A stretch of DNA of 64,000 nt from UBA7398 sp964632545 (GCA_964632545.1 CAZWBQ010000008.1:1-64000); one strand, 5' to 3'. Counted from the first letter of the stretch, positions 8,119 to 17,870 are shown. Program-made: numbers and translations. Notes: generated from the letters alone by a model not told the origin.

Positions 8119-9726
8119 ATGAACCAGAAAAGTTATGACGCAATTATTGTAGGAAGCGGTATTAACGCACTTGTCGCAGGCGCAGTTCTTTCAAAATCTG
8201 GTTGGAAAGTTTTACTCTGTGAGAGAAATTCCGTGGCCGGTGGCGCAATTCGTACCGAAGCTGCAACTCTCCCCGGATATATCCATGAATTACTTTCAAG
8301 TTGGCATCCGCTTTTTGTAGGTGGACCTGCTTATGCAGAGTTAGGTGAAGAGTTAACAAAACGCGGAGTCATTTATAAAAATACTGTTTCACCAACTGGC
8401 GTTGTCTGCAGCGCCGGTACTGCAATTCTCTCTACCGATCCTGCAGAAACTGCAAAAGAGATGGATCGACTAGGCGATGGCGCAGCATGGGCTGGGATGA
8501 TGCAAGAGTTTGGTGCGAAAATAGATTTAGCATTCGGATTACTGGGTGCAGATTTTTGGCGAACTAATTCATTGAAGTTAGCCCGAACTGCGAGAAAGCG
8601 TTTTGGTAATCGCGGCTTAGTTGCAACTGGCGCAGAATTATTAGAACCGGCCGCACCTTGGTTAGATCGCACATTCTCATCCGAAGTTACTAAATCATTA
8701 TTAGCGCCGTGGGCGCTACATAATGGACTTGGGCCAGATGACGCGAGTAGCGCTTTCATAACAAAAGTTATTGGCGCTGCTGTTGCTTTTGGCGGCATGC
8801 CAGTACCTGTTGGAGGTGGCATAAAATTAGTTGAGGCCTTAGTCGGAATTATCAAAGACGCTGGTGGCGAATTATTAACTAGTGCAGATGTAGTAAAAGT
8901 GACTACATCAGATGGAAAAGCTACCGGTGTGCAACTTGCGGATGGTCGAGAATTTTCTGCAACTAAATCAGTTCTTGCTTCTGTAACACCACAAGCTTTG
9001 TATCAAGGTCTGCTCGCCCAAGAAACGATTCCAACCGAGATCTCAAAATCTGCTGAATCATTTAGATATGGTCGCGCTGCAATTCAAATTCATCTCGCAC
9101 TTTCTGAGCCGCCACAATGGAAAGCTGATTCACGGTTAAAAGATGTGGCGATTGTCCATATTCTCGATGGGATGAATTCGTTATCTGAGTCAGTAAATGC
9201 ATCAAATCGTGGTTGGTTAGCTAAGCGACCAACAATTGTGGTTGGTCAACCAACCACTGTTGATCCATCGCGCGCTCCTGCTGGCGCATCAATACTTTGG
9301 ATTCAATTACAGGAAAACCCACGAAAAATTCTTGGTGACTTAGCTGGTGAAATAAATCCCGGCGATGGTTCTTGGAATGAAGAGCGGTTAAACAAATATG
9401 CAGATCGTGTACTAGCTCAGGTTGCTGAACAAATTCCAAATCTTTTCGGAGCCATTACCGCGAAAATCGTGCTTGGACCTGAACAGATTGAAGCGATGAA
9501 TAAGAATTTAGTAGGTGGCGATCCTTACGCTGGAGATTGCCGGGTAGATCAATACGCGCCATGGCGGCCACTTAGCGCTGCGACCGGACACCGAACACCA
9601 ATTAAAAACCTTTGGCATATTGGAGCATCAACTCATCCGGGCCCTGGTTTAGGCGGCGGATCTGGATTCTTAGTTGCAAAACGATTAACCCAGAAAAGTA
9701 TCTTAGAAAAATTAAGAAATCGTTAA
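8119..9726 (+). CDS. CrtI/phytoene-desaturase-like FAD oxidoreductase (copy 2)
   Basis: A 535-residue paralogue of the divergent gene. It has GSGINALVAGAVLSKSG as nucleotide-binding motif, GGAIRTEAATLPGY after it, TTVDPSRAPAGASILWIQL in the middle, and HIGASTHPGPGLGGGSG as the C-terminal FAD motif. A good ribosome site (AGGGAGAG) precedes the ATG. The two copies share a 104-base divergent control region (8015-8118) in which I see no clear palindrome. The reaction is unknown. A strong bidirectional terminator follows, separating it from the kynurenine-formamidase-like gene. Confidence 0.8.
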   Translation: MNQKSYDAIIVGSGINALVAGAVLSKSGWKVLLCERNSVAGGAIRTEAATLPGYIHELLSSWHPLFVGGPAYAELGEELTKRGVIYKNTVSPTGVVCSAGTAILSTDPAETAKEMDRLGDGAAWAGMMQEFGAKIDLAFGLLGADFWRTNSLKLARTARKRFGNRGLVATGAELLEPAAPWLDRTFSSEVTKSLLAPWALHNGLGPDDASSAFITKVIGAAVAFGGMPVPVGGGIKLVEALVGIIKDAGGELLTSADVVKVTTSDGKATGVQLADGREFSATKSVLASVTPQALYQGLLAQETIPTEISKSAESFRYGRAAIQIHLALSEPPQWKADSRLKDVAIVHILDGMNSLSESVNASNRGWLAKRPTIVVGQPTTVDPSRAPAGASILWIQLQENPRKILGDLAGEINPGDGSWNEERLNKYADRVLAQVAEQIPNLFGAITAKIVLGPEQIEAMNKNLVGGDPYAGDCRVDQYAPWRPLSAATGHRTPIKNLWHIGASTHPGPGLGGGSGFLVAKRLTQKSILEKLRNR

Positions 9727-9736
9727 TCTGAAAATA

Positions 9737-9770
9737 AAAAAACCCGCCAGCTAAAATGGCGGGTTTTTTT
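9737..9770. terminator. Bidirectional rho-independent terminator
   Basis: A GC-rich stem (ACCCGCCA pairing with TGGCGGGT) flanked by A6 on the left and T7 on the right, with a 7-base loop. It sits between the convergent genes ending at 9726 and 9781 and can stop transcription from both sides. Confidence 0.92.
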
Positions 9771-9780
9771 AATTAACTAT

Positions 9781-10554
9781 TTATTTTGCAACTAGTGCTA
9801 ATACGCGACATGGGCTGCCAGATCCGCCAACAATCTTTAACGGAGCTGCAATCACGATTGCACCGGTTGTAGGCAACTTATCTAAATTGCGAAGTTGCGT
9901 TAGACCATATTTATTATTTCCAAGGAAGAGTGTGTGGCATGGGAACGGCATTGAAAAGCCAAAAGCTCCGCCAGCATCAGTTCCAACAGTTTCGACACCC
10001 ATTCCAAGAATTTCAGTTTTAGTTGCGAAGTACTCCGCACACTCAACTGTTAGGCCTGGTGTGTGTGGACCATTTTCATCTGCATTAGCAAATGCTTTGG
10101 CATCATCACCGAATTTTGACCAACCGGTGCGGAACATTACCCAAGCGCCTTTTGGAATTGCGCCATTAGCTTTTTCCCAAGCTTGAACATGAGAAACGTC
10201 TAAACAGAAATCAGGGTTTGCCGCGGCTTCTTTTGCAAAATCTAATACGACAGCTGGACCGACTAGACGAGCAGGTGGTACTTGCGAGACATCATCAAGA
10301 TCTTTACCGGTAACCCAGTGAATCGGTGCATCAAAATGCGTGCCGGTGTGTTCGCCAGTATGGAAATTATTCCAATACCAAGCTGGACCTTTATCGTCGT
10401 AACGAGAGATAAGTTCTAATTTAAAGTTTGCAGTCTGTCCCATCTCAGGTGGTAATCCAAGAATCGGTGTGCTCTCTTGCAATGGCGCTGTTAGATCAAT
10501 AACTTGAACTGATCCCGAAGCTAAATCATTGGCAAGTGCTTTTAGGTCGGCCAT
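9781..10554 (-). CDS. Cyclase-family metal hydrolase, kynurenine formamidase candidate
   Basis: A 257-residue member of the cyclase family, which includes bacterial kynurenine formamidase (KynB) and isatin hydrolase. The defining metal motif HxGTHxDxPxH is intact at residues 69-79 (His69, His73, Asp75, His79), with the family's VIDLTAPLQESTPI opening at residues 18-31. KynB hydrolyses N-formylkynurenine to kynurenine and formate. The assignment rests on context: the same island carries a tryptophan-dioxygenase relative and a kynureninase-like gene. A clear AGGAG ribosome site precedes the ATG. At 257 residues it is longer than typical KynB (about 210), so another cyclic amide or lactone substrate remains possible. 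Confidence 0.65.
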   Translation of the reverse strand: MADLKALANDLASGSVQVIDLTAPLQESTPILGLPPEMGQTANFKLELISRYDDKGPAWYWNNFHTGEHTGTHFDAPIHWVTGKDLDDVSQVPPARLVGPAVVLDFAKEAAANPDFCLDVSHVQAWEKANGAIPKGAWVMFRTGWSKFGDDAKAFANADENGPHTPGLTVECAEYFATKTEILGMGVETVGTDAGGAFGFSMPFPCHTLFLGNNKYGLTQLRNLDKLPTTGAIVIAAPLKIVGGSGSPCRVLALVAK

Positions 10555-10707
10555 TTATGTGCTCCTAACAAAGTTGTGGCTAAAACAGTTGCGAAAATCT
10601 CTCATTAAATTGAGATATCGGCAAGGGGCTTTCGGCTAGACATCGCTCACACGGTAGGCGAAGATAAGCAGCGCTTGGGAACTAGGTACCCAGCAAAAGG
10701 AGAGGCC

Positions 10708-12879
10708 ATGGCAGAGCGCTCGTTTGCAGCTGAAGTTGAGAAGCTGCGCGTTGGTGCGGGCGAAGAGTTTGCTGGCGAAGGAATACTTGCCGTCACTAAA
10801 GCCCTGCTGCAATCTGGCGTCTCATATGTAGGCGGTTATCAAGGTGCGCCAATCTCGCACTTGATGGATGTACTTGGCGATGCACACGAAATATTAGAAG
10901 AACTTGGAATTCATTTTGAAAACTCTGCCTCCGAAGCAACTGCTGCTGCAATGTTGGCGGCATCAGTTCACTATCCCTTACGCGGCGCAGTAACTTTCAA
11001 ATCAACAGTTGGTACCAATGTTGCCTCCGATGCGCTCGCTAACCTTTCATCAGGCGGCGTAACTGGTGGTGCGCTAATTATTGTTGGTGAAGATTACGGC
11101 GAAGGTTCTTCAATCATGCAAGAACGCTCACATGCATTTGCGATGAAATCACAAATTTGGTTAATGGATCCGCGCCCAAATTTAACTGCGATTGTCGATT
11201 CCGTTGAATTAGGTTTTAGATTATCTGAGGCTAGCAACACTCCCGTAATGTTAGAACTTCGACTTCGCTCTTGTCATATTCATGGAAAATTTATTGCCAA
11301 AGATAACGTTCGCCCATCTTTCACTTTGAAAGACGCAATCGAAAACCCGCGCCAAGATCCGGCCAGGGTTGTATTACCACCAGCATCATTTGCGCACGAG
11401 CAAGAAAAATTAAATGTTCGTTGGCCTGCAGCTGTAAAGTTTATAAAAGAAAATAAAATCAATGAAGTAATCAACGATGGCGCGCAAGATTTTGGCATTA
11501 TTTTACAAGGTGGCTTATATAACACGGTAATACGCTCTTTGCAATTACTTGGACTTTCCGATGTCTACGGAAATAGCAAAATTCCACTTTATATTCTCAA
11601 CGTTACCTATCCAATAATCGATGACGAAGTAATTGAATTTGCTAAAAGTAAGCGTGCAGTGTTGCTAGTTGAAGAAGGTCAACCCGACTACATCGAACAA
11701 AATCTTCATGCAGTCCTTCGGCGTGCAGAAGTCTCAACAAAATTATTCGGCAAAGAGATGTTGCCACCAGCTGGTGAATACACGCCAGCGCATGTTATTA
11801 AAGGCATCACCGAATTCATTAGAAAATATGGTCCACAACTGTTGGATCAAAATGCTTTGCCTGCGGTAGTACGGCCAAATGGTGATAAACCAACATCACT
11901 CGAAACTCGAATTGCTCCTGAAAAAGTTCATGGTCGACCACCGTCATTTTGCACTGGTTGCCCAGAGCGTCCAATATTCACTGCGCTAAAACTTGCAGAA
12001 CGCGAAACTGGAAAACATCACATCAGTGCCGATATTGGTTGCCATCTATTTTCTATTTTGCCGCCATTTAATATCGGCGCAACCACAATGGGTTATGGAC
12101 TTGGTTCAGCTGGTGCATCCGCTTTCCAATCAATTGAAACCGATAAGCAAGTAATCTCATTTATGGGTGATGGTGGATTTTGGCATAATGGATTAACTAG
12201 CGGAATTGGAAATGCGGTTTTCAATCAGAGCGATGGCTTAACAGTTATTGTAGATAACGCTTATAGCGCTGCCACAGGTGGCCAAGATATTCTCTCTTCA
12301 AAGGCTGATAATGAATTGCGATCTACAAAGCATCCAATTGAAGCAGCGGTACGCGGCGTTGGTGTTAAGTGGGTAAAAACGATTACTAACACATACAAAG
12401 TAAGTGAAATGCGCGAAACCTTTAAGAGTGCGCTAACTGGAAACGTTAAAGGTCCAAAAATAATCGTGGCGCAGAGTGAATGTACATTGAATCGAATGCG
12501 CCGCGAAAAACCTGCAATGGCTAAAAAGATTAAAGAAGGTAAACGGGTAGTTAAAGAACGTTTTGGAATTGATCCAGATACTTGCACCGGCGATCATTCT
12601 TGTATTCGCATAAACGGCTGCCCATCTCTAACAATTGCGCCAAATCCCGATCCAATGCGTAAAGATCCAGTGGCATCAATTCTTAATACCTGCGTAGGTT
12701 GCGGACTTTGCGGTGAAGCGGCACATGCTGCAGTTTTATGTCCTTCGTTCTATCGCACTGAAGTTATTAGCAACCCATCGCTTTGGGATAAAGCTAAATT
12801 AGCACTGCGCAGTGCGGTAATTGGATTTTTGCAAAATGGCATTGAACGACGGTTAGCTGGAATTCAACCAAATGCTTAA
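10708..12879 (+). CDS. iorA: Indolepyruvate ferredoxin oxidoreductase, alpha subunit
   Basis: Oxidatively decarboxylates arylpyruvates to aryl-acetyl-CoA with ferredoxin as electron acceptor. The start is set at 10708 by AAAGGAGAG just upstream (723 residues); a TTG at 10675 is in frame but has no such site. The N-terminal pyrimidine-binding domain contains ENSASEATAAAMLAA; the thiamine-diphosphate motif is GDGGFWHNGL from residue 487 with VDNAYSAATGGQ after it. The C-terminus is a ferredoxin-like domain with the cysteine set C662, C665, C668 and C677 plus an earlier cysteine group (CTGDHSCIRINGC). The iorB start overlaps its end by 8 bases. Substrate choice (indole-, phenyl- or another 2-oxoacid) is not readable; the tryptophan-related context favours indolepyruvate. 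Confidence 0.88.
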   Translation: MAERSFAAEVEKLRVGAGEEFAGEGILAVTKALLQSGVSYVGGYQGAPISHLMDVLGDAHEILEELGIHFENSASEATAAAMLAASVHYPLRGAVTFKSTVGTNVASDALANLSSGGVTGGALIIVGEDYGEGSSIMQERSHAFAMKSQIWLMDPRPNLTAIVDSVELGFRLSEASNTPVMLELRLRSCHIHGKFIAKDNVRPSFTLKDAIENPRQDPARVVLPPASFAHEQEKLNVRWPAAVKFIKENKINEVINDGAQDFGIILQGGLYNTVIRSLQLLGLSDVYGNSKIPLYILNVTYPIIDDEVIEFAKSKRAVLLVEEGQPDYIEQNLHAVLRRAEVSTKLFGKEMLPPAGEYTPAHVIKGITEFIRKYGPQLLDQNALPAVVRPNGDKPTSLETRIAPEKVHGRPPSFCTGCPERPIFTALKLAERETGKHHISADIGCHLFSILPPFNIGATTMGYGLGSAGASAFQSIETDKQVISFMGDGGFWHNGLTSGIGNAVFNQSDGLTVIVDNAYSAATGGQDILSSKADNELRSTKHPIEAAVRGVGVKWVKTITNTYKVSEMRETFKSALTGNVKGPKIIVAQSECTLNRMRREKPAMAKKIKEGKRVVKERFGIDPDTCTGDHSCIRINGCPSLTIAPNPDPMRKDPVASILNTCVGCGLCGEAAHAAVLCPSFYRTEVISNPSLWDKAKLALRSAVIGFLQNGIERRLAGIQPNA

Positions 12880-14440
12880 TCAAACTCGGCCAATCACAAT
12901 GGCTGTTTTAGCAATGGGTGGCGAAGGCGGCGGCGTTTTAGCTGATTGGTGTATCGATATGGCCGAGCACTCGGGATATTGGGCCCAGACCACATCAGTA
13001 CCTGGAGTTGCACAACGGACTGGTGCAACTATTTATTACTTAGAATTTTTTGTAGATGACGGCAGTAAGAAAGAGCCAATCTTGAGCACGATGCCAACTC
13101 CTGGCGAAGTAGATATCGTGATTGCTTCTGAATTAATGGAAGCAGGACGCGCAGTATTTCGCGGATTTGTTACACCAGAGACAACAACCTTTATTGCATC
13201 AACTAACCGCGTTTACTCGATGACTGAAAAAACTGCGATGGGCGATGGTCGAGTGAGTTCAGAAGAGTTGCTAAGCGCTTGTGAAGCTGCAGCCAAGAAG
13301 TTTATCGCAGGAGATTTTTCAGAAGTTGCAGATAAAAGTGGCACGGTAATTTCCGCGGCGCTATTTGGCGCGCTTGCCGGAAGTGGTGCGCTGCCATTTA
13401 AGAAAGAACAATTTACAACGGCAGTCGAACGTAGCGGACTCGGAGTTAAGAATTCTTTGGCAGCATTTGAAAAGAGTTTTGAGATTGCACAAAATTCACT
13501 AAAACCGAAATCAAATCCAGTTTCAATTTCAATTGGTACTAAGCCAGTCGATGCGCCTACAGCTAATTTAGGTTTATCTCCAGCGGAAGAGTTAGAAATT
13601 CTAAATAATCCAAACGGATCAGTTGGTTCAAAGTTACAAGACCTTGCTTCTCGAATTAAGAGTGATTATCCAAGCGCTGTTACTTTAATGACAATTAGTG
13701 GAATTAAACGAACAGCGGATTATCAAGATCCCGCATATGCCAAAATATATTTGGATCGGTTAGAGGCAGTAAAAGAACGCGATTCGGTACTTGGCGATGG
13801 TACTTACCGAATTCTTAACGAAGTAGCTCGATATACCGCGCTCTGGATGACTTACGAGGACACGATTCGAGTAGCAGATTTAAAAACTCGGAGAACTCGT
13901 TTCAATCGCGTTAATAAAGAAGCTCGCGTTGGCGGTGATCAGATTATGCAAGTTCGAGAATATTTACATCCAATGGCAGAAGAAATTGCGGATACTTTGC
14001 CAACATTTTTAGGTGGTTGGCTAATTAAAACTAAGCCAGTTACTAATTTTATTAATAAATTAACAATTAATGGCATGCGGTTACACACTACTTCTCTGCA
14101 CGGTTACTTTTTACTTTATATTCTTTCCAGACTTAAATTTATTCGTCGTAGATCGCTTAGGTTTAATTTAGAACAAGAGCGAATTGATAAATGGTTAACC
14201 ACTATCTTGGCAGTTATGCCAGAAGATTATGAACTTGCGTACGAAATTGCAGAGTGTGCCAACGTAATTAAAGGTTACGGCGATACTCACAAAAATGGTT
14301 GGCGTAATTTCACTTCACTTATGATTGAAGTTGAAAAATTGCGTCAAGATAAGAGCGCAACAGCAGCAACTAGGATTTCAACGCTTCGAAGTGCTGCGCT
14401 TTCTGATGAGACTGGCGAGAAGTTAAGAGCTTTGCTCTAA
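12872..14440 (+). CDS. iorB: Indolepyruvate ferredoxin oxidoreductase, beta subunit with DUF6537-type extension
   Basis: A 522-residue long-form IorB. Residues 10-200 are the gamma-type 2-oxoacid oxidoreductase domain (AVLAMGGEGGGVLADW, then SVPGVAQRTGATIYY), which binds the CoA/thiamine partner. Residues 230-510 match the long alpha-helical region annotated as DUF6537 in fused Ior proteins (RTADYQDPAYAKIYLDRL, HPMAEEIADTLPTFLGGW). It overlaps iorA by 8 bases and completes the enzyme. It converges on the aminobenzoyl-CoA monooxygenase/reductase gene with 6 bases between stops. Confidence 0.83.
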   Translation: MLNQTRPITMAVLAMGGEGGGVLADWCIDMAEHSGYWAQTTSVPGVAQRTGATIYYLEFFVDDGSKKEPILSTMPTPGEVDIVIASELMEAGRAVFRGFVTPETTTFIASTNRVYSMTEKTAMGDGRVSSEELLSACEAAAKKFIAGDFSEVADKSGTVISAALFGALAGSGALPFKKEQFTTAVERSGLGVKNSLAAFEKSFEIAQNSLKPKSNPVSISIGTKPVDAPTANLGLSPAEELEILNNPNGSVGSKLQDLASRIKSDYPSAVTLMTISGIKRTADYQDPAYAKIYLDRLEAVKERDSVLGDGTYRILNEVARYTALWMTYEDTIRVADLKTRRTRFNRVNKEARVGGDQIMQVREYLHPMAEEIADTLPTFLGGWLIKTKPVTNFINKLTINGMRLHTTSLHGYFLLYILSRLKFIRRRSLRFNLEQERIDKWLTTILAVMPEDYELAYEIAECANVIKGYGDTHKNGWRNFTSLMIEVEKLRQDKSATAATRISTLRSAALSDETGEKLRALL

Positions 14441-14446
14441 AAAATC

Positions 14447-16861
14447 TTAACTCTCCTCAAACTTCGCGGTAATTTCAGCATATGTCATCATTGAACGTGC
14501 AGCTTCAGCAGCCATCTTTTCGCGCTCTAGATTTCGCTCGAGTTGGACTTTTGCTGATACATATTGTTTTGGCCAACGAACATCCAAGTAACCGATTTTT
14601 GCGGCTTCATTAAGTGTCCATGCTGGATTAGCTAAATGTGGGCGAGCAATTGCACAAAGGTCGGCGCGACCCGCAGCAATAATCGTATTGGCATGATCTG
14701 CCTCAGATATTGCGCCAACAGCAATGGTCTTAATTCCAATTTCATTTCTAATCTGATCTGAGAACGGAGTCTGGAACATGCGACCATAAACTGGTTTCTC
14801 TTCTTTTGAGACCTGTCCGGAAGAGCAATCAATAACATCAGCGCCAGCAGCTTTAAATGCCCGTGCGATTTCAACTGCATCATTAGGGGTAATTCCGCCT
14901 TCAACCCAATCATGAGCCGAAATACGTACGCTCATTGGTTTACCAGCGGGCCAAACAGCGCGCACTGCGTTGAAAACTTCAAGTGGATAACGGAGTCGAT
15001 TTTCTAGAGTTCCACCATATTCATCGGTTCGCTTATTTGTTAGCGGCGAAATAAATGATGAAATTAAATAACCATGTGCAGCATGTAGTTCTAGCCAATC
15101 AAATCCGGCTTCATCGCCAGCTTTAGTAGCTCGAACAAAATCAGCTTTAACGCGATCCATATCCTCACGAGTCATCGCTCTTGAAGTTTGGGATACGCCA
15201 GCTAAATATTGTTGTGGCGAAGCAGAAATTAATTCCCAGCCGCCACTTGCAACCGGTTTATCAATTCCTTCCCAAGCGAGATTGGTCGCACCTTTTGCAC
15301 CAGCGTGGCCGATCTGAAGCGCAATTTTTGCATCTGAGTTCTCGTGAACGAAATTCACAATCCGTTTCCATCCAGCAGTATGTTCAGGTGTGTACATTCC
15401 TGGGCAACCCGGGGTAATACGTGCATCTGGAGTTATGCAAGTCATTTCAGTAAATACCAGTGCAGCGCCACCCATTGCACGCGCACCTAAATGCACAAGG
15501 TGATAATCAGCTGGTAAACCATCGTGCGCTGAATATTGCGCCATTGGTGAAACAACTATGCGATTTTTTAAAACTACATCACGAACTTTTAATGGTGTGA
15601 GCATTGGCGGTATTTGGCTTCCAGATTTTGGAAGCGGAACACCCGCATCAGCAAATGCTTTTTCAGCATACCAACGTTCATATCCATCTAAGAATTTAGC
15701 ATCGCGTACCCGTAAATTTTCATGGCTGATGCGTTGCGATCTAGTTAATAAGGAGTAATTGAATTGTTCTGCAGGGAGTCTTGTATAGCGATCAATATGC
15801 TCAAACCACTCCATCGCATTTCGTGCAGCGTTTTGAATTTTTAGAACTTCAACCGAGCGCAAATCTTGGTAAGTTTTAAGCACAGAATCAATGCTTACCG
15901 AACCGTCGCTCGATCCAGCAGCTAAAGTTTCAAAAGATCGTGCTAATTCAATGGCATCTTCCATTGCTAATTTAGTGCCAGAACCGATGGAGAAGTGGGC
16001 AGTATGAGCAGCATCGCCCATCAAAATTGTCGGAACTTTCTTACCGTTAATTGAGTTCCAATGAATCCACTCTTGACAGATGATGCGTGGGAATTTGATC
16101 CAAATTGCGGAGCCGCGTAAATGAGCCGCGTTAGTCAGAAGTTTTGCACCACCAAGATGTTCTTTGAATAAGTTCTCGCAAAAGGCCACACCTTCCTCTT
16201 GCGTCATATCTTCAAGTCCAGCTTTTTTCCAAACTTCTTCAGGAGTTTCAACGATGAATGTGGAAGTATCGCCATCGAATTGATAGACATGAGCTTGGAA
16301 CCAACCAAATTTTGTTTCTTTAAATAGAAAAGTGAAATCTTTAAACATTTTTTTAGTACCGAGCCAGACGAAGCGACAAATGCGAGTATCAATGTCGGGC
16401 TTAAATGTCTCTGCGTAGCGAGTTCGGATTGCGCTATTTAGACCATCCGCGGCGATAACTAAGTCAGCATCGTATTGCGCTGCAATTTCTTGATCATCTT
16501 TAACTTCAGTTTCAAAAACTAGTTTGACTCCAAGTTCTTCACATCGTGTCTGCAGAATATTAAGTAAACGCTTACGGCCAATACCGCAGAAACCGTGTCC
16601 ACCAGAGATGAAACTCTTATCATCAATCCTTACATCAATATCGTCCCAGTGATTAAAAGATCCTAAAATTTCTCGTGCAGTTTTTTCATCCGCGCGCACA
16701 AAGTTGCTAAGAGTTTGATCCGAAAATACTACGCCCCAACCAAAGGTGTCATAAGGGCGATTTCGTTCAACCACAGTGATTTCGTGAGCTGGGTTTTGCT
16801 TCTTCATCAAAATTCCAAAGTAGAGCCCAGCGGCACCGCCGCCTATTGAAATAATCTTCAT
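14447..16861 (-). CDS. Bifunctional 2-aminobenzoyl-CoA monooxygenase/reductase (flavin monooxygenase-OYE fusion)
   Basis: An 804-residue fusion. Residues 1-390 are a class A flavoprotein monooxygenase: IISIGGGAAGLYFGILMKK at the start and GDAAHTAHFSIGSGTK near 290. From about residue 418 an Old Yellow Enzyme domain follows (LTPLKVRDVVLKNRI, QIGHAG, ELHAAHGYLISSFISP, NKRTDEYGGTLENR). This exact fusion is the architecture of 2-aminobenzoyl-CoA monooxygenase/reductase first described from Azoarcus evansii, which hydroxylates and reduces the ring of anthraniloyl-CoA; salicylyl-CoA 5-hydroxylases have related N-terminal halves. The island supplies candidate enzymes to make anthranilate and its CoA ester. 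AGAGGAGAG lies just before the ATG. Confidence 0.82.
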   Translation of the reverse strand: MKIISIGGGAAGLYFGILMKKQNPAHEITVVERNRPYDTFGWGVVFSDQTLSNFVRADEKTAREILGSFNHWDDIDVRIDDKSFISGGHGFCGIGRKRLLNILQTRCEELGVKLVFETEVKDDQEIAAQYDADLVIAADGLNSAIRTRYAETFKPDIDTRICRFVWLGTKKMFKDFTFLFKETKFGWFQAHVYQFDGDTSTFIVETPEEVWKKAGLEDMTQEEGVAFCENLFKEHLGGAKLLTNAAHLRGSAIWIKFPRIICQEWIHWNSINGKKVPTILMGDAAHTAHFSIGSGTKLAMEDAIELARSFETLAAGSSDGSVSIDSVLKTYQDLRSVEVLKIQNAARNAMEWFEHIDRYTRLPAEQFNYSLLTRSQRISHENLRVRDAKFLDGYERWYAEKAFADAGVPLPKSGSQIPPMLTPLKVRDVVLKNRIVVSPMAQYSAHDGLPADYHLVHLGARAMGGAALVFTEMTCITPDARITPGCPGMYTPEHTAGWKRIVNFVHENSDAKIALQIGHAGAKGATNLAWEGIDKPVASGGWELISASPQQYLAGVSQTSRAMTREDMDRVKADFVRATKAGDEAGFDWLELHAAHGYLISSFISPLTNKRTDEYGGTLENRLRYPLEVFNAVRAVWPAGKPMSVRISAHDWVEGGITPNDAVEIARAFKAAGADVIDCSSGQVSKEEKPVYGRMFQTPFSDQIRNEIGIKTIAVGAISEADHANTIIAAGRADLCAIARPHLANPAWTLNEAAKIGYLDVRWPKQYVSAKVQLERNLEREKMAAEAARSMMTYAEITAKFEES

Positions 16862-16957
16862 AGCTCTCCTCTGTCGTTCAGCACAACTACAACGTTATGG
16901 AAATAATATCTTGGTTAAGAATAGGGATACTTACTTACTTCGGCTAGTGATAGTGAT

Positions 16958-16969
16958 TAGGGTTACGCC
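16958..16969 (+). promoter_or_regulatory. Leaderless-type -10 element for the SDR gene
   Basis: TAGGGT (16958-16963) followed by TACGCC and the ATG at 16970. The 6-base spacing and absence of a Shine-Dalgarno suggest a leaderless mRNA. Confidence 0.5.
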
Positions 16970-17746
16970 ATGGTTAGCCCACGATTTAATGGCAAAGTAG
17001 CAATAGTCACCGGCGGTAGTGGCGGAATTGGTTCGGCAATCGCCGCCGGTTTCGCATCCGAAGGAGCGATGGTTGCAATATTTGATACAAATGCAGAAAC
17101 GTTGCATAAGAGTGTTACCGCCCTTGAGGCTTCTGGTGCAAAAGTAATTGGCGAGGTAGTCGATGTAAGAAACGACTTAGAAGTTATTAGCGCAGTTGAT
17201 CGTGTTGCAACTAAATTTGGACGTGTTGATATTTTAGTTGCTGCGGCTGGAGGTTCGCTTGGCACTCCGCGGGATTTAAATGACATTAACGAAGCCGATA
17301 TAGATTTGGTATTAGATGTAAATGTAAAAGGTACTTTTAATTGTGCGAGAGCAGTTGTAAAACATATGAAAGCTGTTGGCGGCGGATCAATCATTACTTT
17401 TTCATCGATAGGCGGTCGCGGCGCAAGTCCAGTTACTGGAGTTCCATATGCTGCTGCTAAATCTGGAATTTTAGGATTGTCTCGAAGACTTGCACGGGAA
17501 GTTGGCCCAGATAACATCAGAGTTAATGCAATTGCCCCGGGACTTTTCTTAACCGGTAGATTGCAAGGAATGTTTGATGCGCTTGCAGAATCTGAACGAA
17601 ATGAAGTGCTAAATGCGATTCCACTTAAGCGAATGCCTGAAATCGATGAATGCGTGCAGCCAGTTCTATTTCTAGCCAGCGATGCTGCTTCTTACATGAC
17701 CGGAACGGTTTTAGATGTAAATGGCGGCAGATTAATGCCTAGTTAG
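16970..17746 (+). CDS. Short-chain dehydrogenase/reductase
   Basis: A classical SDR of 258 residues: cofactor motif VTGGSGGIG near residue 14, the AAAG segment, the catalytic serine in ITFSSIGGRG, and YAAAKSGILG with the catalytic Tyr-x-x-x-Lys. The C-terminus VNGGRLMPS is typical of 3-oxoacyl-ACP reductase-like and BadH-like enzymes. An acidic residue after the second strand (FDTNAE) suggests NAD rather than NADP. Placed divergent from the aminobenzoyl-CoA monooxygenase/reductase, it may reduce or oxidise an alicyclic CoA intermediate such as a 2-hydroxycyclohexane-carbonyl-CoA type compound; that role is inference. Confidence 0.85.
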   Translation: MVSPRFNGKVAIVTGGSGGIGSAIAAGFASEGAMVAIFDTNAETLHKSVTALEASGAKVIGEVVDVRNDLEVISAVDRVATKFGRVDILVAAAGGSLGTPRDLNDINEADIDLVLDVNVKGTFNCARAVVKHMKAVGGGSIITFSSIGGRGASPVTGVPYAAAKSGILGLSRRLAREVGPDNIRVNAIAPGLFLTGRLQGMFDALAESERNEVLNAIPLKRMPEIDECVQPVLFLASDAASYMTGTVLDVNGGRLMPS

Positions 17747-17809
17747 TGAACTAGAACACTTTATACGCAGCGGTAACTTTAATCTAACGAAAAATTTATC
17801 AAAAGATTG

Positions 17810-17870
17810 TTGACGCAGTCGCGACAACAGCCGAAGATGGGTGTTTCTCGCGTAGCGAAAGGTTTAATAA
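17810..17870 (+). promoter_or_regulatory. Probable promoter region and ribosome site for the VOC-ABC operon
   Basis: TTGACG at 17810-17815 is a good -35 match, but only a weak -10 (GAAGAT) lies about 17 bases further. A GAAAGG ribosome site stands 8 bases before the ATG at 17871. Confidence 0.3.

Noticed and set aside
6455..9726. Carotenoid biosynthesis locus
   Set aside because: The two FAD proteins are CrtI-like, but no phytoene synthase, cyclase or prenyl-transferase is nearby and the sequences fit the wider, uncharacterised group better.
16963..17517. 184-residue open frame antisense to the SDR at 16970
   Set aside because: The plus-strand SDR has all catalytic motifs; the antisense frame has none.
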